This document shows, piece by piece, positions 15,955-24,968 of a DNA stretch of 50,121 bases. The position numbers were made by a program, and so were the translations under genes. The first letter of the stretch is position 1. Every line of letters begins with the position of its first letter. Origin of the DNA: Clostridia bacterium (GTDB taxonomy: Bacteria > Bacillota > Clostridia > Lachnospirales > Bianqueaceae); assembly GCA_900764045.1 (NCBI GenBank), contig CAAFMN010000065.1:1-50121 (forward strand). Reading direction: 5' to 3'. The notes under the pieces were generated by a model that was given only the letters and a program-made list of their open reading frames with translations, ran no database searches and was not told where the DNA came from.

Positions 15955-17584
15955 AGAAGGAGTCTTTACAGCGCTTCGGACCGCGGCCATTTCACACCGT
16001 TTTCTCGCTGTAGGAACCATTCTGTGCGCTGCGGCTTCCGTAGTCGCTTCTCTGATCCCGCCGCTGTTGCTGGCCGGCGTCATCGATCGTCTGACTGGTG
16101 AAATCCCGCTGACATTCACCGCCGTACTCCTCTACTTCGGAAGCCTTGCATTAGAAGGAGTCCTATCCTCAGCGCAGGAAACGCTGCTTGTACTTTTCGG
16201 TCAGAAAATGACCCATGCCCTGCGTTCCGAAATGTCGCAGAAACTCATCCGTCTGCCAGCAAGTACTCTGGTTGCGCAAAATCCCGGTGAAGTCGCCATA
16301 CGTTTTTCGGGCGATGTTGATACCGTGGAAGCCCTCTTTACTTCCGGCATCATCAGTATGGTGGCGGACGCCTGCCGAATTCTTTCCATCCTGGCGGTCA
16401 TCGCAGTCAATAACACAGGCCTTGCGCTCGGTCTGTTGGTGGTTCTTCCGCTCTTCGCTGTTTTCACACGTCATGTACAGAAGAGAATGCTTGCCGCCCA
16501 ACTTGAAAACCGCCGTGCTGTCGCCTCAGTTGCCGGACAGGTACCAGAAACTCTGCATAATATCCGAACCATCCGTGCCCTCGGTCTGGAAGACTATATG
16601 GAACGTCGCTATGACCGCCGTATCGGCGAAAGCTATGCCGCCGTGGAAAAGACCAACTTCTATGATGCCATCTATTCTCCTGTAGTGCTTCTGCTGAACG
16701 CCCTGGTCGTCGGCATTGTCATGCTGCTCTCCGCTTCCGGCAACGCGCAGATTCTGACACTCTTCGGTATGTCGGTTGGTACATCAGTCGCCGTTATCAA
16801 CTACATATCCCGTATCTTCACCCCAATCGAAAGCCTCGGAATGGAGATTCAGACGATTCAGTCGGCAATGGCGGGCGTCAAGCGAATCGACGCGTTTCTT
16901 GACCAGCCGGAGCGTACCATCCCGCCGGAACGGAAAGAAGCTGCGCGTGGCGATGTTGTCTTATCCCACGTAACCTTCGGCTACGCAGAGCAGCCGGTCC
17001 TGCGCGACTTCTCCATGACCGTCAAGGAAGGCGAACAGGTCACGCTGGTCGGCAGAACCGGCGCTGGAAAAAGCACGGTATTTCGCCTGCTTCTGGGCCT
17101 TTATAAACCAGAAACCGGTACGATTACCATTGGCGGTGTAAATGTCGCGGATATCACGGATCACGAACGCCGCTCCTGCATCGCCTGCGTGGAACAGAAT
17201 TTTTCCCGCGTACCGGGCACGGTTCTCGATCAGATTACGCTGTCCAACGCCGCCATTACTAAAAAGATGGCCATAAACGCCGCGAAACTCACCGGGATCG
17301 ACGAAACGATTCAGTCCCTCCCCGACGGCTATGCAACCATATGTACAGAAGGCATGTTTTCACAAGGTGAATGGCAGCTGCTGTCCATTGCCCGCGCCGC
17401 GGCGGCTAACCCCGCAGTGCTGCTTCTGGATGAGATCACGGCCAATCTGGACGCTGAGACGGAAGCCCGTGTGCTAAACGCACTGCGCCGCGCATCTGAA
17501 GGCCGTACCGTTCTCTCCATTTCTCATCGTATTTATGAAAATCTCGGCGGACGAACCGTGGAGATCAAGGCAAACGAGAATTAA
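15938..17584 (+). CDS. ABC exporter partner subunit with degenerate signature
   Basis: The second half of the exporter, 548 residues from the ATG at 15938, which has AGGAGGTG at ideal spacing; an earlier in-frame ATG at 15911 lies inside the upstream gene and lacks such a site. Six membrane helices precede the ATPase domain. Walker A is GRTGAGKST, Walker B is LLLDEITANLD with the catalytic Glu, and the H-loop is SHR. The ABC signature is FSQGEWQ instead of LSGGQ. This makes the pair asymmetric: the consensus site uses this Walker B with the partner's LSGGQ, as in known heterodimeric exporters. Confidence 0.9.
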   Translation: MKKRNKEGVFTALRTAAISHRFLAVGTILCAAASVVASLIPPLLLAGVIDRLTGEIPLTFTAVLLYFGSLALEGVLSSAQETLLVLFGQKMTHALRSEMSQKLIRLPASTLVAQNPGEVAIRFSGDVDTVEALFTSGIISMVADACRILSILAVIAVNNTGLALGLLVVLPLFAVFTRHVQKRMLAAQLENRRAVASVAGQVPETLHNIRTIRALGLEDYMERRYDRRIGESYAAVEKTNFYDAIYSPVVLLLNALVVGIVMLLSASGNAQILTLFGMSVGTSVAVINYISRIFTPIESLGMEIQTIQSAMAGVKRIDAFLDQPERTIPPERKEAARGDVVLSHVTFGYAEQPVLRDFSMTVKEGEQVTLVGRTGAGKSTVFRLLLGLYKPETGTITIGGVNVADITDHERRSCIACVEQNFSRVPGTVLDQITLSNAAITKKMAINAAKLTGIDETIQSLPDGYATICTEGMFSQGEWQLLSIARAAAANPAVLLLDEITANLDAETEARVLNALRRASEGRTVLSISHRIYENLGGRTVEIKANEN

Positions 17585-17600
17585 AAGTCCCTTCTATCTT

Positions 17601-17640
17601 AAAGAGGCTCTGCCGCGTGAATGTGCGGCAGAGCCTCTTT
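17601..17640. terminator. Bidirectional terminator between convergent operons
   Basis: AAAGAGGCTCTGCCGC (17601-17616) and GCGGCAGAGCCTCTTT (17625-17640) pair perfectly over 16 bp with an 8-nt loop. A T-run follows on the plus strand and an A-run precedes it, so it can end transcripts from both sides. Confidence 0.85.
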
Positions 17641-17641
17641 T

Positions 17642-19639
17642 TTACTTCTCAACCCATCTCGGGAACGAATACTCTCCTCGATAATTGGAAGCATTATAAT
17701 GTGGATATTTATCCGGCCGATATTCCTTATCCTGTACTGTACAAGGGCGATCCTGTGTGTAGATATACATCTTTTTTTCATCCCACAGCACGATCTCATC
17801 CCTTGCATCTCCTGTCAAATCGATGACCTCTGCACAAAGTTCCGGATGTCCGTCATCTGGGAAGAGTACGACTCGATCTCCTTCCCCATCCAGCATTCCG
17901 CCCCAACGGATGCTTCCATTCAGCAGAATCAATTCTGTCCCGTCACCCATCCAGTTGACCGGAGCAATGATATTTCCGTTGCTGGAGGGTTCCTGATGCC
18001 AGATCTCCTGGCCCTTGCAGTCATAGAGATAAAGGATTCCCTGATTGCCCCAATAGGTCGTCGTACAGATTTCCATTCCTCGCCGCTCTGGACAATAGTT
18101 TCCGGTACTGATTCTCTGTCCATGTCCGTTAATATCACGAACCAGAATCTTACCTTGCTTATCCACGATCATAAAACCTTCCCAGCCAGAGACAATGGCA
18201 ATCACCTCGTCCCGGTCCGGATCCATAGGCCCTACAATGATCTCATCCGTATGATCCCGATCAATCGGCAGCTCCCATTCCAGCTTTCCTTCCGCCGAAA
18301 TCATATTGTAACAGCTAAAGATCTCATCTCGGCCATCTCCGTTATAATCATATGCATACGGGAAATGTCCTGTATTATTGTGCGTAAACTTCCAGATCGG
18401 CTTCAGATCCGAATCATAGATCCACAACCGGCTATAACGGTCCTTGATCAAGATCTCTCCCGGCCTTGCGCTTCCTGATACATTGACGATACGAATCGCG
18501 TCCACATTCAGTCGGTCAAAAGCATGTTTGCCAAACTCAATTCCGCACAGCTGCTGCGGCGGATCATCCTGTATCGGCGTAGGAACCTCCTTTTTAATGC
18601 TGCCGTCACGTCCATCCAGTATCATCAGCCGGAAATTCCTTGCAAGAATCACCTCATCTACTCCATCTCCGTCAATATCATAAATCTGAAATGGCAGATC
18701 TGCCGTCAAATATTGATGTTCCTTGCATTCTGATGGCTCGCCTTTTTGCCACAAAACCTTACCCGTATCTACACTCACTGCCGTCAGACAGCTGATATTC
18801 GAATATCTATCCTTGAAAACCCTCTTTTGATGCTGCGCGATTACAAAAAACATTTCCTGTGTTCCCGTCAGATGTCCGAATCGAATCTGACGGCCCGCGC
18901 CGAAATTCTTAAGGTCAATGGTTTTCCAAAGACTGGGCTGTGCATAAGAAGCTCTTTTCTGTGCCAGTCTTTCCTCGTGTTTTCTTCGCTCCAGAACCAG
19001 CCGTTCTCCCTCTGCTTCTTCCGCCTGAACCAACACATCCGTATATTGTGCCGGCATATAAGCCGCAAGCGCGATACAACCCGCGTCATACGTTGCATCT
19101 TGCGCGATCAGAACCCCTTGTCCGTCAATGGAAGCCCGGAAGGTATCTCCTTTGCAGCAGACCTCCAGCCGATATAGATGATCACTGTCATACGCATACG
19201 GCGTCTCCGTAAGGACCTCTGTTTTATCCTTGTCCACCTTTAGAATTCTTGCCTTCTGTTCTTCCAGACAAAAACAATAGTGTGCCAAACTGGTCTGATA
19301 GCGAAAGAGAATTCCTGTCCGCTCCTGAATCGTCATCGGTCGCATCTGAACGGAAACAGAATAGTCTTTCCAGTCCTTCTCCCCCGCTACAAGTGTCGGG
19401 CAGGAAACTCTGGGACCCGGAGCAGACAAGCGAGTCTGCTCCATGTAATGCGTCCCTCTATCCTCTGTTACAATCCACGAAGGCCCGCGGTAAGCAGAAC
19501 CTGTTATTGGATCGTACCATTGTCCGGTAAATCCCTGAACCGGGTAATAATGATATTCCCCCATCGCGGAATGCTCTGGATCATATGGGAATCCGCCGAT
19601 GGAAAATTCCTGAAAATCATCCTTCAATAACGTAATCAT
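17642..19639 (-). CDS. Beta-propeller protein, rhamnogalacturonan lyase-like
   Basis: A 665-residue protein without a signal peptide. Residues 1 to about 230 look like a concanavalin/LamG-type jelly roll (for example RTGILFRYQ and YRLEVCCKG). From about 240 on there are repeated propeller blades with calcium-loop motifs: YDIDGDGVDEVILA, YDYNGDGRDEIFSCY, NWMGDGTELILLNG and IDLTGDARDEIVLW. This blade pattern resembles family 11 rhamnogalacturonan lyases (YesW/YesX) and FG-GAP proteins. The gene follows the binding lipoprotein by 10 bp and ends the transporter operon, so a cytoplasmic role on imported oligosaccharides is likely. Lyase activity is not proven by any residue I can name. Confidence 0.55.
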   Translation of the reverse strand: MITLLKDDFQEFSIGGFPYDPEHSAMGEYHYYPVQGFTGQWYDPITGSAYRGPSWIVTEDRGTHYMEQTRLSAPGPRVSCPTLVAGEKDWKDYSVSVQMRPMTIQERTGILFRYQTSLAHYCFCLEEQKARILKVDKDKTEVLTETPYAYDSDHLYRLEVCCKGDTFRASIDGQGVLIAQDATYDAGCIALAAYMPAQYTDVLVQAEEAEGERLVLERRKHEERLAQKRASYAQPSLWKTIDLKNFGAGRQIRFGHLTGTQEMFFVIAQHQKRVFKDRYSNISCLTAVSVDTGKVLWQKGEPSECKEHQYLTADLPFQIYDIDGDGVDEVILARNFRLMILDGRDGSIKKEVPTPIQDDPPQQLCGIEFGKHAFDRLNVDAIRIVNVSGSARPGEILIKDRYSRLWIYDSDLKPIWKFTHNNTGHFPYAYDYNGDGRDEIFSCYNMISAEGKLEWELPIDRDHTDEIIVGPMDPDRDEVIAIVSGWEGFMIVDKQGKILVRDINGHGQRISTGNYCPERRGMEICTTTYWGNQGILYLYDCKGQEIWHQEPSSNGNIIAPVNWMGDGTELILLNGSIRWGGMLDGEGDRVVLFPDDGHPELCAEVIDLTGDARDEIVLWDEKKMYIYTQDRPCTVQDKEYRPDKYPHYNASNYRGEYSFPRWVEK

Positions 19640-19649
19640 ATGTTTCTCC

Positions 19650-21209
19650 TTATTTTTGCGTACTGTTGTACCAGTCCGTATACAGCTTAACCCAGACGTC
19701 TCCGCCGGATGCGCGCCAGTCGCTCACATACTTCTCCCATGTCGCGTCAATATCTACCTGTCCCATGACAGCCTGATCTCTATATTGCGCCACATAGGTA
19801 TCCAGATCATAATCTGCCAGCTCTGCGAATACCGGAGATGCCACATAGATCGCGTCATTCACTCCATAGTTTTCCGATAGCTTCAGCTGCACGATCGCCG
19901 TTTCGCCCCAGGACTGTGTAAGAATTGGGAGCAGCTGCTCATCTACATCTGACTTCTGATGTCCCAATGTCAGGAATCTCCACGCCCAGTTTATTCCTAC
20001 CCTCTCTTCGCGGATCACAATCTCTCCGTTTACACGGTCATAATCCCATCCTTCAACACCCGCATGCACATAGACGGATCCTTCATCTGTTTCTGACCAA
20101 TCATATAGCGCCAGAACCGCTTCCGGATGTTCGCACTGCTCCGTGATTCCAATATAATGGCGAATCGGAGTCTGGTACACAAACTTGGATTGTCCGGAAC
20201 CATCAACCTTTTCTGGAGGCGCCAACGGATACAGGGTATCCCGCATTTCATTCAATCCGGATAAGGACCAGAACAGGTTCAGCACGCCGAATTTTCCGTT
20301 TTTGAACTCTTCTTCTGTCTGCTTCTGTGTCTTAGTGATATAATCCGGTACAATAATCCCGTCCTCATACAGTCTTGCCAGGAACTTCAGATAATCCTTA
20401 TAACCATCCAAAACATAGTTGGGTAACACTTCTCCGTCCACGACCTGAATTTTGGCCGCGTCAAATGCGTCCTGGAAGAGCATTCCCATATACCGTTCGG
20501 CAACGCTTCCCATCGCATTGCCTCCGGTACAACTGGACAGTCCGTAGGTATCATCTACACCATTGCCGTCCGGATCTCCGTAAGTAAAAGCATACAGCAT
20601 ATTATAGTAATCTTCTACCGTCTTGAGAGACTCCGGATCAATTTCCAGCTTATCCAGCCAGTCTTTTCTTGCGTAAGAAATATAAGGCGTCGTGTCGTAC
20701 CGAACGAACGGTACGCCATAGATGCCCCCGTTCACTTTGGAATACTCCCATTCTTCCTGACCGATACCGGACATCAGATGCGGATATTCGGATTCGTCCA
20801 ACATTTCATCCAGCTGCAGCAGGATCCCCTGTTCCGCAAATTGGAAGTACAGTGCCTTGGTCAGCTGCACATAATCCGGCAAAGCACCGGATGACATGAC
20901 GGTCATTACTTTGCTGGCATAATCCGCACTCTCGCTGATCACGGTAATATCCAGGTGGTTGGCTTCCCGAATATAATTAATATACGGATTATCGTTGACA
21001 TCATATCCTTCTGTATCTACATTAATCTGACACAGAAAGCTCAGTGCGATCGGCTTATCCTCAACCGGCCCGCTTTGTTCCTCTCTGGAGGTCTGCTGCG
21101 CCTTAGAGCCTTCCGTCTTGCTCCCCTCCTGCTGCGTTCCTCCGCTGCATCCTGCCGCCATACTCAGCAGCAGAACTACGATCAGCATCCACGTCATCCC
21201 TTTTTTCAT
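19650..21209 (-). CDS. Second sugar-binding lipoprotein
   Basis: A 519-residue extracellular binding protein anchored by the lipobox MAAGC. The start is ATG 21209, which begins the signal peptide MKKGMTWMLIVVLLLSMAAG and has GGAAAGGAGC upstream; the reading frame is open further upstream but carries no signal there. The protein is an LplA/YtcQ-like family 1 receptor with only general similarity to the one at 8138. It lies 26 bp after its permease. Neighbouring genes suggest a pectin- or xylan-derived oligosaccharide as ligand. Confidence 0.87.
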   Translation of the reverse strand: MKKGMTWMLIVVLLLSMAAGCSGGTQQEGSKTEGSKAQQTSREEQSGPVEDKPIALSFLCQINVDTEGYDVNDNPYINYIREANHLDITVISESADYASKVMTVMSSGALPDYVQLTKALYFQFAEQGILLQLDEMLDESEYPHLMSGIGQEEWEYSKVNGGIYGVPFVRYDTTPYISYARKDWLDKLEIDPESLKTVEDYYNMLYAFTYGDPDGNGVDDTYGLSSCTGGNAMGSVAERYMGMLFQDAFDAAKIQVVDGEVLPNYVLDGYKDYLKFLARLYEDGIIVPDYITKTQKQTEEEFKNGKFGVLNLFWSLSGLNEMRDTLYPLAPPEKVDGSGQSKFVYQTPIRHYIGITEQCEHPEAVLALYDWSETDEGSVYVHAGVEGWDYDRVNGEIVIREERVGINWAWRFLTLGHQKSDVDEQLLPILTQSWGETAIVQLKLSENYGVNDAIYVASPVFAELADYDLDTYVAQYRDQAVMGQVDIDATWEKYVSDWRASGGDVWVKLYTDWYNSTQK

Positions 21210-21235
21210 GTTACTGCTCCTTTCCTGTATATGAT

Positions 21236-22114
21236 TTATCCTTTCACTGAGCCGACCATGACACCCTTTACAAAATACTTCTGTAAAAAGGGGTATACGA
21301 TCAGAATCGGCAGTGTAGAGGCAAAAATGGTAGCCGTCTTCAGTGACAATGTCGGCATCCACCGCGAGGCTGAATCCTGAAACATATCTTCTGTCTGCCC
21401 CGCGACGACGATATCATTGAGATATACCTGCAGCGGTTTTTTCGATGATGTATTGATATAGAGAATTCCATCCATCAATGTGTTCCAATGGTACACCGCG
21501 ACAAACAATGTAATCGTTGCAATGGACGGCATAGCCACCGGAATCATAATCTTGACAAAAATGATAAGATCATTGGCTCCGTCGATTTTAGCAGATTCCT
21601 CTAACTCCGCCGGAACCGCTCGAAAGAAATTGATCAGTACAATCACATTAAATGTATTGATCATATTGGGAATAATCAGCGCCCATAACGTGTCAATCAA
21701 TCCTGTATAGCGCACCACCAGATAGGTGGGGATCATTCCTCCGTTAAAAAGCATGGTAAAAACCAGGAATAATGTCATCCATTTTCTTCCACGCAAATAT
21801 GGTCTGGAGATCCCATAGGCCAATGCACTGGAAAAAGCCACTCCCAGCAGAGTCCCAAGCAGTGTACGAACCACAGACACTCTGAGTGAGGAATAAAATC
21901 TTGCATGCGTCAGCGTAACCTTGTATGCTTCCAGAGAAAAACCCTGCGGATACAGAATCATCGCTCCCTCCCGCACCCGTTCCGGATCGCTGATAGAGAC
22001 GACAAAAATATAATAAAATGGAAAAAAACATAACACTGCGAATATCGTCATCACGATATAGCTTGTGATCACAACACCGTCCACCGTCCCCTTGATATGC
22101 TTCTTTTTCTTCAT
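21236..22114 (-). CDS. Sugar ABC permease, MalG/YtcP type (second set)
   Basis: A 292-residue permease with six helices and the EAA loop ELEESAKIDGANDLIIF. It ends KYFVKGVMVGSVKG, like its counterpart at 9796. The ATG at 22114 has AAGGAGGTG at good spacing and is preferred over the upstream in-frame GTG-type start, which would overlap the partner gene. No ATPase gene is present in this operon either. Confidence 0.92.
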   Translation of the reverse strand: MKKKKHIKGTVDGVVITSYIVMTIFAVLCFFPFYYIFVVSISDPERVREGAMILYPQGFSLEAYKVTLTHARFYSSLRVSVVRTLLGTLLGVAFSSALAYGISRPYLRGRKWMTLFLVFTMLFNGGMIPTYLVVRYTGLIDTLWALIIPNMINTFNVIVLINFFRAVPAELEESAKIDGANDLIIFVKIMIPVAMPSIATITLFVAVYHWNTLMDGILYINTSSKKPLQVYLNDIVVAGQTEDMFQDSASRWMPTLSLKTATIFASTLPILIVYPFLQKYFVKGVMVGSVKG

Positions 22115-22125
22115 ATCGCACCTCC

Positions 22126-23061
22126 TTACCACAGACCTTTATCCGCAAAACGGCGGCTCAGGGCATTGCAGCTTACGATCATGACAAATCCAATGACGGA
22201 CTGGAACAAACCGATAGCGGTCGTCAGACTAAATCGTCCATTTCCGATGCCGAGCCGATATACATAGGTGCTGATCACATCGCCCGTGCTGTAGACAGCA
22301 CTATTGGCCAACACATAGATCTGATCAAATCCTACATTCATGATCCTGCCGATGTCCAGCAGCAGCATGACAACGATCGTCTCCGAGATACATGGCAATG
22401 TGATATACCGCATAGCCTGCCAGCGTGTCGCGCCGTCGATCTTACCTGCCTCATAGAGTGAAGGATCGATCCCGGTAATCGCCGCCAGATAGATGATCGT
22501 CCCGTATCCGGCTTCTTTCCAAATATCCGACAGAATGACAATGCCGCGAAAATATTTTGGATCACTCAGGAAAAAAATGGGCTTTCCTCCAAAGATCTGG
22601 ATAATCTGGTTTACGATTCCCTCAGAAGGGTTCAAAAATGTGATGATAATACTGCCGAACACAACCCAGGATACAAAGTGGGGCAAGTAGATCAGCGTTT
22701 GCAATACCCGCTTATACCCATCACTTAGAATCTCATTCAGAAACATGGCGAATAAGATCGGCACAGGGAAATAGAAGATTAATTTATATACATTAATCAG
22801 CAGAGTATTGCGTACCAACTGCCAAAAATTTCGATGTTCAAAAAACATATAGTGGAAATATTTGAATCCTACATACTCTCCGCCGAACATTCCGCCCTTG
22901 ATATCATACTCATGAAACGCCAGGCTCAATCCGGCCATAGGCAGATACCGATAGATCAGATACCAGACAATTCCCGGTAGAATCAATAGATACAACCATC
23001 GGTCCCGAAAAATATCGTTCCGTAGTTTTTGCCAATACCGTGTCCTCGAACTTTTTCCCAC
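22126..23061 (-). CDS. Sugar ABC permease, LplB type (second set)
   Basis: The first gene of the second transporter operon, 311 residues. The EAA loop reads SLYEAGKIDGATRWQAM. The start is GTG 23061 with AGGAGGG 7 nt upstream; an out-of-frame ATG lies between them and gives only a short frame. It is divergent from the histidine kinase gene, with 166 bp between the starts. Confidence 0.9.
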   Translation of the reverse strand: MGKSSRTRYWQKLRNDIFRDRWLYLLILPGIVWYLIYRYLPMAGLSLAFHEYDIKGGMFGGEYVGFKYFHYMFFEHRNFWQLVRNTLLINVYKLIFYFPVPILFAMFLNEILSDGYKRVLQTLIYLPHFVSWVVFGSIIITFLNPSEGIVNQIIQIFGGKPIFFLSDPKYFRGIVILSDIWKEAGYGTIIYLAAITGIDPSLYEAGKIDGATRWQAMRYITLPCISETIVVMLLLDIGRIMNVGFDQIYVLANSAVYSTGDVISTYVYRLGIGNGRFSLTTAIGLFQSVIGFVMIVSCNALSRRFADKGLW

Positions 23062-23227
23062 CGTCCATCCCTCCTTTTATCTTTATTATATTGTCTGGTT
23101 TGGTAAAAAGGAATAGTAAAAACCGACTTTCTCTAACAAAAAACAGTCTTTTTTTACCGATATTTCTTTTCATTTCCCAGAATGTATTGTATAATATGTT
23201 TAAATTACACATAGGAGGTGTTCTTCT
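23062..23227. promoter_or_regulatory. Divergent control region between transporter operon and YesM/YesN genes
   Basis: On the minus strand a TATAAT element (plus 23085-23090) serves the transporter operon, with no good -35, which fits an activator-dependent promoter. On the plus strand TATAAT lies at about 23190 ahead of the kinase gene, also with a poor -35. Between them, three related A-tract elements occur: TGGTAAAAAGG (23101), TAGTAAAAACC (23114) and TAACAAAAAAC (23134); the last two are 20 bp apart. AraC-type response regulators often bind such direct repeats near two helical turns apart. Confidence 0.4.
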
Positions 23228-24946
23228 ATGGCCCATTTTCGTACTATTCGTTCCAAGCTTTCCCTGCTTTTGATTCTTTGCATATTCTGCAGCAACCTTT
23301 TTGCTCTACTTGCCCTTTCCCTACAGCAGCAAGAATCAAACAAACTCCTGTATAACTCGACTTCCGAAGCGCTGCATTATGGTGCAGAACATTTTAACAC
23401 CACGCTTTCCTCTATTGAGGATCTTCTCTCCCTTCTATTATCCGACAGTTCTTTTTTGAATACCTTACGGCAGTGGACCCGCACTCCCTCTGATTCAGTT
23501 GCGGCCGCTTCTCTTCTTCGGACGCTCTCCGATTATTGTGATGCCGCGCCCTATGTTTCTTTTATCTCTATCTTTTATGGTGATCGCCAGCTCCGTTACG
23601 CACAGTATTATCCCATATCCGCCACACTCTCACTGGAAACCGCCCAGACCTTTATGGCGGCTGCTTCTGAGCATCCAGGCTCTACCTGCTTGTCACTTAA
23701 CCCGGAAGATCCAGGAGGCCTCTATATGAGCCGTTTCATCCGGCGAATTGACCGCTTTGCCTTCCAGCCCCTCGGAACCATTGTCTTGCGGATCAATATC
23801 CCGAGGCTACTCAAAGACTTGGCTGCCTCCAACGCTTCTCTATCGCCCCGTCTGCTTCTGGCCTCGCCGGATCAGACTGCCTGCTTCTCCAGTACGCCCG
23901 GCAGCGAATCTCTCCTTCCCGCGCTGCGTGAATTGGAGGGAGATTACGGCATTGTATCTGTAGATGGCGAACCCTATTTCTCTGTTTCTCATAACGCAGG
24001 ATTTTTGAATTGGAATTATTATTATCTTGTCTCCTATGCTACTGTTTCCCATACCATTCGCCTACTCCGCGGAACTGTTGTCGCAATCATTCTAATCTCT
24101 TCCTGCTGCATTTTCCTTGCGGCCAACTATATTCTAAGAGGAATCACTGTGCATTTCAGTACGCTTCGGCAAAAAATGGACGCCTACAGTCTAGGACAAT
24201 TTGAACCGCGTGACTATGGTTATGACTACTCCCGCCGTCACGATGAACTGGGAGAAGCCCACGAACAGCTGGATACTATGGCCAGCCGCCTACAGATTCT
24301 GATCAATGACAATTATGTCAAGCAGCTATTGATTCGGGATGCCAAGCTGCGAGATCTACAGCATCAGATTCATCCGCATTTTCTCTACAATACTTTGGAA
24401 TCCATCACATGGTACGCTCAGGCTGCCGGAGAAGAGCATATTCCCAACATTGTCCATGCGCTGGGCAACATCCTGCGTTCCAGCCTGTCTGACTCCTCGA
24501 TTCTGACGTTTCGTCAGGAACTGGGGCTTCTGCAGGATTATATCAGCATTCAACAGCTGCGCTATGCCGACCGCCTGATTTTTCATCTATCGGCCCCTGA
24601 AGAAGTTCTTCATTGTCAACTGCCCAAAATGACGCTGGTACCCCTGGTGGAAAATGCGATCCGTTATGCATTAGAAGAAATGATTGATGCCTGCGAAATC
24701 ACTGTAGAAATCCTCGTTCAAAAGCCATTCATCCGGATCTATGTCCGCAATACAGGTTCCGCCTTTTCCTGTGATACAATCGATCAGCTCCATCAGAAAG
24801 GTCCTGCTCACGGTTTCGGCATTGGCCTGAACAATATCCAGCAGCGGATTCAGCTTACTTACGGCGAACAATACGGCATTAAAATTTACAACCAAAACGA
24901 AATGGCTGTTGTCGAGATCCTGCTGCCATTTCTTCCCATGACTTGA
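23228..24946 (+). CDS. YesM-type sensor histidine kinase
   Basis: A 572-residue membrane sensor. One helix near residues 10-32 and a second near 280-300 enclose an extracellular domain of about 245 residues. A HAMP region follows, then the His_kinase box HQIHPHFLYNTLES with the phosphorylated His at 384, the N-box LVENAIRYALE, and the G-box GHGFGIGLNN. This is the YesM/LytS-like group that typically senses extracellular sugars in Firmicutes. GGAGGTG precedes the ATG. The partner regulator gene follows after 22 bp, and the divergent sugar transporter operon is the obvious target. Confidence 0.93.
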   Translation: MAHFRTIRSKLSLLLILCIFCSNLFALLALSLQQQESNKLLYNSTSEALHYGAEHFNTTLSSIEDLLSLLLSDSSFLNTLRQWTRTPSDSVAAASLLRTLSDYCDAAPYVSFISIFYGDRQLRYAQYYPISATLSLETAQTFMAAASEHPGSTCLSLNPEDPGGLYMSRFIRRIDRFAFQPLGTIVLRINIPRLLKDLAASNASLSPRLLLASPDQTACFSSTPGSESLLPALRELEGDYGIVSVDGEPYFSVSHNAGFLNWNYYYLVSYATVSHTIRLLRGTVVAIILISSCCIFLAANYILRGITVHFSTLRQKMDAYSLGQFEPRDYGYDYSRRHDELGEAHEQLDTMASRLQILINDNYVKQLLIRDAKLRDLQHQIHPHFLYNTLESITWYAQAAGEEHIPNIVHALGNILRSSLSDSSILTFRQELGLLQDYISIQQLRYADRLIFHLSAPEEVLHCQLPKMTLVPLVENAIRYALEEMIDACEITVEILVQKPFIRIYVRNTGSAFSCDTIDQLHQKGPAHGFGIGLNNIQQRIQLTYGEQYGIKIYNQNEMAVVEILLPFLPMT

Positions 24947-24968
24947 TCCATAGAACAGGAGAATGCCT

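Noticed and set aside
21209..21362. Longer N terminus of the second binding lipoprotein
   Set aside because: The signal peptide and ribosome site fit ATG 21209; the upstream extension would bury the signal and overlaps the permease gene.
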